64,000 nt of DNA. It comes from an uncultured Clostridia bacterium (lineage in GTDB: Bacteria > Bacillota > Clostridia > TANB77 > CAG-508). The notes below the pieces were generated by a model. The model was not told the DNA's origin and did no database searches. It saw only the letters and a list, made by a program, of their open reading frames with translations. The position numbers and the translations under genes were made by a program. This document shows positions 27,916 through 35,764 of the stretch, piece after piece. The stretch lies in NCBI GenBank assembly GCA_934169575.1, contig CAKPOA010000004.1:13064-77063 (forward strand), written 5' to 3'. Positions within the stretch are counted from its first letter, which is position 1. The number at the start of each line of letters is the position of its first letter.

Positions 27916-28827
27916 TTAGAATGGAACCAAACTGTTACTAATTCTGCGATTAATAAGCATTTTAGCAAAGTGGATTCCATCTATGTCGTCTTCAACAGAA
28001 TTGTAAGAAGAAAAACCTACAATGTTGATTTTAGAAAAATCATCTATTGAAAAGATTTTTTTCATTATATTTCTGTCTGATTTGTAATCTGAATGACTTG
28101 CAGAGCCATTCTCGTTTACTTGATGCATATAATTTGTACGAAGTTGCAACTCAAATTCTGCACCTGGGTGAGAAGAGGAGTAACTTTCAACAGCCAATAC
28201 ATAATGTAATGACTGGTAATCATTACTTTTAGGATTATTCACATAATCTTTCGCAACGATTATTTTGAAAGGTAAATCCAAAATGTTTTTAATTCGCTCT
28301 TTGGAAATATTATCCTCAGAGTTATTTTCTACCCAGCAATAGAAATCTCTAAAGGCTCTCCGATTGCTTTTGGTAATAATACCAATAACCATTTCAGAGA
28401 ATACAAATAATTTCTCTTTTGAATCTTCAGGAGAAAAATTATTTAAAATAATTGCCCTCATCCCAAAAAGATCATGTATGTTTTGTTTTATGAGCATTTT
28501 ACAAAGCTCACTTTCAAGACTTTTTCGCCTACCTGTGATATTTACATCAATATCAGCATTTTGAGTCTGATTCAACCAGAGACCAATATGCATGATAACG
28601 AATGAAATATCTATGATAAAGTTTGTTGTTTGAAATGTATTAGCTCTATGTTTCCGAGAGCTATCTACATTCCGAAGCAACATATCATACTCCTTACTAT
28701 CAATATCATCTGGAGTATAATCATTCAGTTGGTAATAGAAATTATTTATAATGCTCAAAATATCGCGTGACATCTGAGCAGCTCTATTATATGCATCATG
28801 AATAAATTCTAAAGTTTTATCTGTCAT
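27916..28827 (-). CDS. RelA/SpoT-domain (pp)pGpp synthetase-like protein
   Basis: 303 residues. A helical N-terminal part (~1-100) precedes a nucleotidyltransferase-fold alarmone-synthetase domain: ITGRRKSLESELCKML, NIHDLFGMRAIIL (Mg-binding Asp), KDYVNNPKSNDYQSLHYVL and FELQLRTNYMHQV (catalytic Glu), with ASHSDYK. The HD hydrolase, TGS and ACT domains of long Rel enzymes are absent, so it is a small alarmone synthetase type. Codon use is richer in C and G than either neighbour, which suggests transfer. ATG 28827 follows ATAGGAGG. Whether it makes (pp)pGpp, or (pp)pApp as a toxin, cannot be told. Confidence 0.82.
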   Translation of the reverse strand: MTDKTLEFIHDAYNRAAQMSRDILSIINNFYYQLNDYTPDDIDSKEYDMLLRNVDSSRKHRANTFQTTNFIIDISFVIMHIGLWLNQTQNADIDVNITGRRKSLESELCKMLIKQNIHDLFGMRAIILNNFSPEDSKEKLFVFSEMVIGIITKSNRRAFRDFYCWVENNSEDNISKERIKNILDLPFKIIVAKDYVNNPKSNDYQSLHYVLAVESYSSSHPGAEFELQLRTNYMHQVNENGSASHSDYKSDRNIMKKIFSIDDFSKINIVGFSSYNSVEDDIDGIHFAKMLINRRISNSLVPF

Positions 28828-28950
28828 AGAACCTCCTATAAAACTTTTTCTGAGAAATAACTTACAAAACAATTATATCACAAAAATGAAATATATGCAA
28901 TAGAATAAAATTGCAAAAAAAGAATATAAATAAATAAAAGGAGTGATTTA

Positions 28951-29334
28951 ATGGAAGGTTATGAAAAAAATAATGCTATTTTAGGCATATTTAAAGGGAT
29001 AATAATATCTGTAATATTTACATTTATTTGTTTATTTATATTTTCATGTTTACTTGTATACACAAATATTGGAGAAAATTTAATACAACCTGTAATAATA
29101 GTTACAACAGGAATAAGCATATTAATTGGAAGTATGATAGGAAATAGAAAACAAAATAAAAATGGAATAATAAATGGTGGAGTAATTGGGCTTATATATA
29201 TGTTGGTTATATATTTAATATCAAGTATTATAAATAGTGGAAATTTTAACTTAAATATTCAATCAATAATGATGATAGGAATTGGATTAATTGGTGGTAT
29301 GATAGGAGGAATTATAGGAGTAAATATTAAGTAA
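28951..29334 (+). CDS. TIGR04086 family membrane protein
   Basis: 127 residues, four membrane helices (about 13-35, 45-60, 70-91, 104-124) separated by short loops, with Gly-rich helices such as GIGLIGGMIGGIIGVNI at the end. Matches the small YrzE-like TIGR04086 family of Firmicutes, role unknown. AAAGGAG precedes the ATG. Probably its own unit, 64 nt before the ABC exporter genes. Confidence 0.75.
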   Translation: MEGYEKNNAILGIFKGIIISVIFTFICLFIFSCLLVYTNIGENLIQPVIIVTTGISILIGSMIGNRKQNKNGIINGGVIGLIYMLVIYLISSIINSGNFNLNIQSIMMIGIGLIGGMIGGIIGVNIK

Positions 29335-29397
29335 AAATGTTTAAAATGGAAAAAAATGGGCAAAATATATATAAAATATAAAATATAAGAGGGTTTT

Positions 29398-30129
29398 ATG
29401 AGTGATTATACAATTTGTGTAAAAAATGTATATAAAATTTTTAATGTATATTTAGATAGAGCAAATACTGTAAAAGAAAAATTGCTGTTTTTTTCCAGAA
29501 ATAGAAAAGAAAAGAGGGAAGTTTTAAAAGGCATAAACTTAAATATAAAAAAAGGAGAAGTAGTTGCATTAATTGGGACAAATGGAAGCGGAAAGTCAAC
29601 TTTATTGAAATTAATGACAAAAATTTTATATCCAAATAAAGGAACAATTGAAATAAATGGAAAACTTACATCATTATTAGAACTAGGAGCAGGGTTCCAC
29701 CCGGATTTTTCAGGAAGAGAAAATATATATTTTAATGCATCAATTTTTGGATTAACCAAAAAGCAAATTGATGAAAGATTAAATGATATTATAGAATTTT
29801 CAGAATTAGAAAAATATATAGATAATCCTGTAAGAACATATTCATCTGGAATGTTTATGAGACTTGCTTTTGCAGTAGCAATAAATGTAAATGCAGATAT
29901 ATTGTTAGTAGATGAAATTTTATCTGTAGGTGACGAACATTTTCAAAATAAGTGTATAGAAAAAATGCTTGATTTAAAAAGAAAAGGCAAAACTATGGTA
30001 TTTGTAACACATAGTATGCAAACTGTACAAAAATTATGTGATAGGGCTGTATGGCTATGTGATGGAAAAATACAAATGGATGGTGATGTAAGTCAAGTTA
30101 TAGAAAGATATGTGGAGGCAACCAAATGA
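29398..30129 (+). CDS. Polysaccharide ABC transporter, ATP-binding subunit (Wzt/TagH-like)
   Basis: 243 residues. Walker A GTNGSGKSTLLKLM (~60-73), Q-loop region LLELGAGFHPDFSGRENIY (typical of polysaccharide exporters), signature YSSGMFMRLAFA and Walker B ADILLVDEILSVGD. Energises export of a lipid-linked glycan or teichoic acid with the permease at 32347-33123. No C-terminal carbohydrate-binding extension. Its TGA overlaps the ATG of the next gene by 4 nt. Confidence 0.92.
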   Translation: MSDYTICVKNVYKIFNVYLDRANTVKEKLLFFSRNRKEKREVLKGINLNIKKGEVVALIGTNGSGKSTLLKLMTKILYPNKGTIEINGKLTSLLELGAGFHPDFSGRENIYFNASIFGLTKKQIDERLNDIIEFSELEKYIDNPVRTYSSGMFMRLAFAVAINVNADILLVDEILSVGDEHFQNKCIEKMLDLKRKGKTMVFVTHSMQTVQKLCDRAVWLCDGKIQMDGDVSQVIERYVEATK

Positions 30130-32339
30130 GTAATGTAAAAATTTCAATTATTACACCATATTATAATTGTCATGAATATATTGAAGAAACTGCGAAAAGT
30201 GTATTAAACCAGACTTTCCCTTTTTTTGAATGGATAATTGTAGATGATAATTCATCTAAAGAATCAAAAGAAAAATTAAGGCAAATTGAATGTTTAGATG
30301 ATAGAATAAAAGTTTTTTGGCTTGATGAAAAAACATCAGGAGGACCTGCTGTTGCAAGAGATTATGGTATTCATAAATCTGCAAAAACATCAGAATATAT
30401 AGTGTTTTTAGATGCAGATGATTTATATAACAAAACATATTTAGAATGTTGTTATTGGACATTAGAAACACATAAAGAAGCAAGCTGGACATATACAGAT
30501 TCAATAAATTTTGGTGCAAAAAATTTTCTTTGGAGAAAATGGTATAATGTAGAATGGGAAAAAGAAGAAAATTTATTGATTGTTTCAGCATGCATAAGAA
30601 AAAAAGATTTGCTTGAAGTTGGTGGATTTGGTATAAATCAAAAAAAGGTATATGAAGATTGGTATTTGTGGCTTAAATTAATAAAAGCTGGAAAATATCC
30701 TATTAGGATGAATTCACTTTTGACATATTATAGGCAAAAAGAAGAAATGAGTGAATTACAACAATCAAATAATTCTAATAGGAAAAATGCAATGAAATTA
30801 ATAGAAGATGTAAAAAGAGATTTAGTAGAATATAAAGATGGAATTCAATTTCCAAAGTTTGATTATGACTGGGAGAAAATAGAAGATATAAATAAAAGTA
30901 TTATATATGAACCAAAATCTAAAGATAAAAAAATTCATGTATTAATGATTTTACCTTGGCTTATAACTGGTGGAGCTGATGTATTTAATTTAAATCTAGT
31001 AAGTAAAATGAATAAAGAAAAATTTGATTTTACTATAATAACTACATTACCATCAAAAAATGAATGGAGAGCTAATTTTGAAAAATATGCTACTGTATAT
31101 GATTTAACAACATTTTTAGATATGAAAGATTGGGTTAGTTTTGTGAATTATATTATAAAGAAAAATAATATAAATTTAATATTTAGCTCTAATAGTCAAT
31201 TTGGATATAAAATTGCACCATATTTAAAATCAAAATATCCTGATATACCAATTGTTGATTATGTCCATATGGAAGAATGGTATTGGAGAAGTGGAGGATA
31301 TTCAAGAGATTCAAGTATTATTCAAAATATTATTGATAAAACTTATACATGTAATGAGAATAGTAGAAATATTTTTGTTAAATATTTTGGAAGAAAATTA
31401 AGAGAAATAAAAACAGTATATATAGGTGTAGATGAGAAAAGATTTGATCCTGAAAAATGTGAAGAAATAAAATTAAAAGAAAAAATTAAAAATAAAAAGG
31501 TTATATCATTTATTTGTAGAATAGCTGATCAAAAAAGACCATTTTTATTTTTAGAAGTTATAAAACGACTTGCAAAAAAAAGAAAAGATTTTGTTGTAAT
31601 TGTTGCTGGTGACGGACCATTTTTAGAAGAATTAAAAAATAAGGTTTCTGAAAATAATATGGACAAGATTTTTAAATTTATAGGAAAGGTTAAAGATACA
31701 AGAAAAATTTATGCAATTAGTGATGTTACAATAAATACATCAATAAAAGAAGGACTAGCTCTTACAAGCTATGAATCACTTGCAATGGGTGTTCCTGTGA
31801 TATCTTCAGATGTTGGGGGACAAAAAGAATTAATTACAGAAGATGTAGGAATAATAGTACCTTGTTTGCAGAATGAAAAACAGATTTTAGATTTTAATTA
31901 TTCTGATAAAGAAATTCAAAATTATGTTAATGCTATTGAAAAAGTTTTAAAAAATTTAGATAAGTATAAATCTAATTGTAGAAAAAGGATCCTAAAAAAA
32001 TTTACAATAAATAAAATGATAAAAACAATGGAAAAAGAATTTGAAAAAGTAACTGAAAAACCTAATCAGGTAAAAATTGAAAATGGAAAAATATTAGCTA
32101 AAAATAATGAGTTTTTAAAAGAATTAATATCAGCATATTTTATGTCTTCTGAAATAGAGTATAAATGGCTTGTAGAAGAGTTTAATAATAAAAATATTCA
32201 TATAAACGAAAAATATAATAAAAAAATAAGAAAATATTATGAACATACATTAGAATACAAATTAAAACATCCTATTGTTTTAGTATTAAGAAAAATTGGA
32301 ATTTATAATCAGTGTAAAAAAATATTGAGGAAGGAGTAG
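30126..32339 (+). CDS. Fused glycosyltransferase: family 2 plus family 4, with C-terminal extension
   Basis: 737 residues. The N-terminal GT2 domain (~1-260) shows ISIITPYYNCHEYIEETAKS, EWIIVDDNSSKESK, GGPAVARDYGI and the metal site FLDADDLYNK. The GT4 domain (~275-640) begins LMILPWLITGGADVFNLNL and includes ISFICRIADQKRPFLFLEVI, VAGDGPFLEELK and INTSIKEGLALTSYESLAMG. About 90 further residues follow. Coupled by overlap to the ABC ATPase gene, so it probably builds the exported polymer. Same GT2-GT4 layout as 20284-22215, but sequences differ. Confidence 0.87.
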   Translation: MSNVKISIITPYYNCHEYIEETAKSVLNQTFPFFEWIIVDDNSSKESKEKLRQIECLDDRIKVFWLDEKTSGGPAVARDYGIHKSAKTSEYIVFLDADDLYNKTYLECCYWTLETHKEASWTYTDSINFGAKNFLWRKWYNVEWEKEENLLIVSACIRKKDLLEVGGFGINQKKVYEDWYLWLKLIKAGKYPIRMNSLLTYYRQKEEMSELQQSNNSNRKNAMKLIEDVKRDLVEYKDGIQFPKFDYDWEKIEDINKSIIYEPKSKDKKIHVLMILPWLITGGADVFNLNLVSKMNKEKFDFTIITTLPSKNEWRANFEKYATVYDLTTFLDMKDWVSFVNYIIKKNNINLIFSSNSQFGYKIAPYLKSKYPDIPIVDYVHMEEWYWRSGGYSRDSSIIQNIIDKTYTCNENSRNIFVKYFGRKLREIKTVYIGVDEKRFDPEKCEEIKLKEKIKNKKVISFICRIADQKRPFLFLEVIKRLAKKRKDFVVIVAGDGPFLEELKNKVSENNMDKIFKFIGKVKDTRKIYAISDVTINTSIKEGLALTSYESLAMGVPVISSDVGGQKELITEDVGIIVPCLQNEKQILDFNYSDKEIQNYVNAIEKVLKNLDKYKSNCRKRILKKFTINKMIKTMEKEFEKVTEKPNQVKIENGKILAKNNEFLKELISAYFMSSEIEYKWLVEEFNNKNIHINEKYNKKIRKYYEHTLEYKLKHPIVLVLRKIGIYNQCKKILRKE

Positions 32340-32346
32340 AAAACAA

Positions 32347-33123
32347 ATGACAAGTGTTTTTGAAAATTTATATAATTACAGAGAATTACTAAAAACAAGT
32401 GTGAAAAAAGAAGTAAGAAGTAAATACAAAAATTCATTTTTAGGTGTATTATGGTCTTTTTTAAATCCTCTACTACAAATAATAGTGTATGCTGTTATAT
32501 TTTCTCTAATATTAAGCAATAAACAAGAACATTATGCTATATTTTTGTGTTGTGGCTTAATACCTTGGACATTTTTTTCTGCAGCAATAAATAAGTCAGC
32601 TTTTACTTTTATTGAAAATGGAAATATAATAAAAAAAGTGTATTTTCCTAGAGAAATTATACCAATATCTGTTGTAACAGCAGAGGCAATAAATTTTGTG
32701 ATATCTAGTATTATAATAATTGGATTTGTTGTTTTAGGTGGAATTGGTATTTCAAAATATATATTGTTCTATCCATTAATATTAATTACGCAATATTTAA
32801 TAATACTTGCAATTTGTTTAATTATTTCAAGTATATGTGTATATTTAAGGGATTTGCAACATTTTATAGGTGTTATTTTGCAACTATTATTTTATGCAGC
32901 ACCAATTGTGTATTCAAAAGATAGTATTCCTCTGGAATATCAATGGATTTTGAAATATAATCCTATGACTTATATTATTGAGGCTTATAGAGATATTTTT
33001 TATTATAAAACTATGATTGATTTGAAATCTATATTTATATTATTATTTTTGGCTATAATAGGTTGCATAATTGGATATTTTGTATTTTCAAAATTGCAAA
33101 AAAGGTTTGCAGAACAATTATAA
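32347..33123 (+). CDS. Polysaccharide ABC transporter permease (Wzm/TagG-like)
   Basis: 258 residues of the ABC-2 permease type with six membrane helices. The N-terminus contains TSVKKEVRSKYKNSFLGVLW followed by SFLNPLLQIIVYAVIFSLIL, a hallmark of Wzm/TagG proteins. Later VKKVYFPREIIPISVV and KYNPMTYIIEAYRDIFYY are conserved. Works with the ATPase at 29398-30129. Starts 7 nt after the glycosyltransferase with an AGGAAGGAG site. Confidence 0.92.
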   Translation: MTSVFENLYNYRELLKTSVKKEVRSKYKNSFLGVLWSFLNPLLQIIVYAVIFSLILSNKQEHYAIFLCCGLIPWTFFSAAINKSAFTFIENGNIIKKVYFPREIIPISVVTAEAINFVISSIIIIGFVVLGGIGISKYILFYPLILITQYLIILAICLIISSICVYLRDLQHFIGVILQLLFYAAPIVYSKDSIPLEYQWILKYNPMTYIIEAYRDIFYYKTMIDLKSIFILLFLAIIGCIIGYFVFSKLQKRFAEQL

Positions 33124-33128
33124 TAAAA

Positions 33129-33283
33129 ATGTTGTATATAATGTTATATTATTTTTTAATACCGCGTAAGCGACCAAACGAGCAAAGTGAGTGCGATTGG
33201 AGCAATTTTCATTATATTAATTTTTCAAAACGAAAATTGCGACTGCAAGGTATGAAAAATAATATAACACTTATATACAACAT
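33129..33283. repeat. Palindromic dispersed repeat, copy A
   Basis: 155 bp bounded by ~35-bp imperfect terminal inverted repeats (33129-33163 and 33249-33283), with an inner inverted repeat GCAATTTTC/GAAAATTGC. The core is GC-richer (GCGTAAGCGACCAAACGAG) and recurs, inverted, at 62290-62335. No open frame. Resembles a MITE or REP-type element. Confidence 0.75.
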
Positions 33284-33319
33284 AATGATAATTATAATCA
33301 AGAATATAATAAGGAGGAT

Positions 33320-34780
33320 ATGTTGAAAAAGAAAATCTTATTTTTTATAATAATAATTGATTTAATTTTTTTCGGAAAATTAATTAATTTAGAATTTGCA
33401 ACAGACACATATGATGTATTTAATTTTAATAATAAACAAATATTTTGGCAATATGCTTCGGCTGGAAGATTTGTAACAGCAATAATTGGATATATAGTAA
33501 AAATTATAAATTTGAAAGAATATACAATATATTTAGGATCATATATATTAGCAATGGTTTGTCTTATTTTGAGCCAATATAAATTATATAAAATAACCAA
33601 TATGTTAGTTTTAGAGAAAAACAGAGATGATTTATATAGCAAAATACTAGTAAACTTAGTTTCAATTATAATAATTTTAAATCCATTTTTGATAGAACTA
33701 TTTTTATTTGTTGAAAAAGGAATAATGATTTTTGCAATATTAATGTGTATTTATGCAATTGAAAAATTTATCAAATATTTAGAATATAAAGATGTTAAAT
33801 ATTTAATATATAGTATGATTTTTATATTTATAGGTGTATGCTCTTATCAAGGTGTTGTTGGGATTTTTATAGCAATAAGTGCAATATGTGTATTAAAATA
33901 TTCAAAAAATATAAAAGAATTTATAATAAATAATATTATTATGTTTTTAGTTTATGGTATACCTACAGGTATAAATTATTTAATTGTAAAGTTTGGTTAT
34001 TCAAATACAAGAATAGATGGAAATATACAAATTACTGGATCAATAGTTAAAATATTAAAAAATACAAAAGAAATGATGGTTTCAACATATAATATAATGC
34101 CAAAATATAGTGTTTTTTTGTTGATTCTATTTACATTTGGAATATTATGTTATAAAATAATAAAGAACAAAAAAGAAGTAAGAAAAATATTAGAATATAT
34201 TTATATAATACTAATTACAATATTTATTTCAATATTACCACAAATTTTTCAAGCAACAGAATCTATATGGTTTGTACCAAGAAGTACATATCCATTTGGA
34301 ACAATATATGGTATATTAATTTTATATTTAATTTGTAATATTGATTTAAAAAAGGTGACTAAAAAAATATTAATAATTATAATGTTAGTATTTTTATGTT
34401 TTGAATTGCAAATTTTTTGGAAAATAGAAAATGATAGATATATATTAAATAATTATGATTATGAAATTTCTATGAAGATTGCAAATAAAGTAAAAAAATA
34501 TGAAAAAGAAACCGGAAATAAGATTAGTAAAATAGAAATATATCAAGATTTAAGTCCGAGTTACACTTATGATAATATATTTGTTACAAAAGATTTGAAC
34601 ATAAAAGCATATGCAACAGATTGGAGCACTAAAGGTATATTAGAATATTATTTAAAAAGAAATTTAGAAAAATTAAAAAGTGAAGAAAATATAGAAAAAT
34701 TTCAAAATAAGAATTGGAATGAATTTAATGAAGAACAAATAATTTTAAAAAATGATGTATTAATTTTATGTAGATATTAG
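33320..34780 (+). CDS. Polytopic glucosyltransferase, GtrII-like
   Basis: 486 residues, about ten membrane helices and a soluble C-terminal tail (~370-486). An early extracytoplasmic stretch (FATDTYDVFNFNN, then WQYASAGRFVTAIIGYIV) matches the GtrII-type lipid-linked-sugar glucosyltransferases that modify surface polymers. The AAGGAGG site is only 2 nt before ATG 33320; the following TTG at 33323 may be the real start. It pairs with the GtrB-like gene downstream, the usual partnership: one loads undecaprenyl phosphate, the other transfers the sugar outside the membrane. Confidence 0.65.
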   Translation: MLKKKILFFIIIIDLIFFGKLINLEFATDTYDVFNFNNKQIFWQYASAGRFVTAIIGYIVKIINLKEYTIYLGSYILAMVCLILSQYKLYKITNMLVLEKNRDDLYSKILVNLVSIIIILNPFLIELFLFVEKGIMIFAILMCIYAIEKFIKYLEYKDVKYLIYSMIFIFIGVCSYQGVVGIFIAISAICVLKYSKNIKEFIINNIIMFLVYGIPTGINYLIVKFGYSNTRIDGNIQITGSIVKILKNTKEMMVSTYNIMPKYSVFLLILFTFGILCYKIIKNKKEVRKILEYIYIILITIFISILPQIFQATESIWFVPRSTYPFGTIYGILILYLICNIDLKKVTKKILIIIMLVFLCFELQIFWKIENDRYILNNYDYEISMKIANKVKKYEKETGNKISKIEIYQDLSPSYTYDNIFVTKDLNIKAYATDWSTKGILEYYLKRNLEKLKSEENIEKFQNKNWNEFNEEQIILKNDVLILCRY

Positions 34781-34789
34781 GAGGAGTGT

Positions 34790-35734
34790 ATGAAAAAAAT
34801 AAGTATAATAATTCCAGCATATAATGAAGAAGAATCACTTCCATATTTAAAAGAAAGAATGGATAAATTAATGGAAAATATGAATCACTATGAGTTTGAG
34901 ATATTATTTATAAATGATGGAAGTAAAGATAATACTTTGAAATTAATAAAACAATATAGAAAACAAGACAATAGATATTGCTATGTGGATTTTTCTAGAA
35001 ATTTTGGGAAAGAAATTGGAATGATAGCAGGATTGGATTATGCAACAGGTGATTGTGTGATTTTTATTGACGCAGATCTTCAAGATCCTCCAGAGCTAAT
35101 TAGAGAACTTGTGAAATATTGGGAACAAGGATATGATGATGTATATGCTAAAAGACGTTCAAGAGAGGGTGAGACATTTTTTAAAAAATTTACATCTAAA
35201 ATGTATTATCGTGTTTTGCAAAAAATGACTAATATAGAAATTCAAAAAGATACTGGTGATTTTAGATTACTTGATAGAAGATGTGTAAATGCTTTGAAAA
35301 AACTTAGAGAAACAGAGCGTAATACAAAAAGTATGTTTAGTTGGATTGGATATAAGAAAAAAGAAGTGTTATATGATAGAGATGCTAGAATTGCAGGTAA
35401 AACAAAATGGAGCTATATGAAATTAATTGATTTAGCAATAGATGGTATTACTTCTCTTTCAACATCACCACTAAGACTTTCAACTTGGGTTGCAATTCCA
35501 ACATTTATGGTTTTAATAATATATACAATATATGTTATTGCAAAATGTATAATCACAAATACTTTTGTACAAGCATTTCAAGCAATTATTTTACTTATTT
35601 TATTTTTCTCCGGAATACAAATACTTTTATTTGGAATTGTTGGAGAATACTTAGGCAGAATATTTACAGAAACCAAAAATAGACCATTATATTTTGTAAA
35701 TGAATATAATGGCGAAAAAGAAATGAATAATTAA
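34790..35734 (+). CDS. Undecaprenyl-phosphate glycosyltransferase, GtrB/DPM1-like
   Basis: 314 residues. Cytoplasmic GT2 domain (~1-230): ISIIIPAYNEEESLPYLKER, ILFINDGSKDNTLKL, NFGKEIGMIAGLDYATGDCV and FIDADLQDPPELI (metal site). Two membrane helices (~232-255, 268-290) follow, with the conserved GIVGEYLGRIFTETKNRP end. Loads a sugar onto undecaprenyl phosphate for flipping and use by the GtrII-like protein encoded 9 nt upstream. Confidence 0.9.
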   Translation: MKKISIIIPAYNEEESLPYLKERMDKLMENMNHYEFEILFINDGSKDNTLKLIKQYRKQDNRYCYVDFSRNFGKEIGMIAGLDYATGDCVIFIDADLQDPPELIRELVKYWEQGYDDVYAKRRSREGETFFKKFTSKMYYRVLQKMTNIEIQKDTGDFRLLDRRCVNALKKLRETERNTKSMFSWIGYKKKEVLYDRDARIAGKTKWSYMKLIDLAIDGITSLSTSPLRLSTWVAIPTFMVLIIYTIYVIAKCIITNTFVQAFQAIILLILFFSGIQILLFGIVGEYLGRIFTETKNRPLYFVNEYNGEKEMNN

Positions 35735-35737
35735 ATA

Positions 35738-35764
35738 GGTGAATGGATATTAAATCCACTCACC
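35738..35764. terminator. Bidirectional terminator
   Basis: 11-bp stem with one mismatch (35738-35748 with 35754-35764), followed by ATATTTTTT on the plus strand. Its right arm overlaps the last codons of the convergent ATPase gene. Confidence 0.75.
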
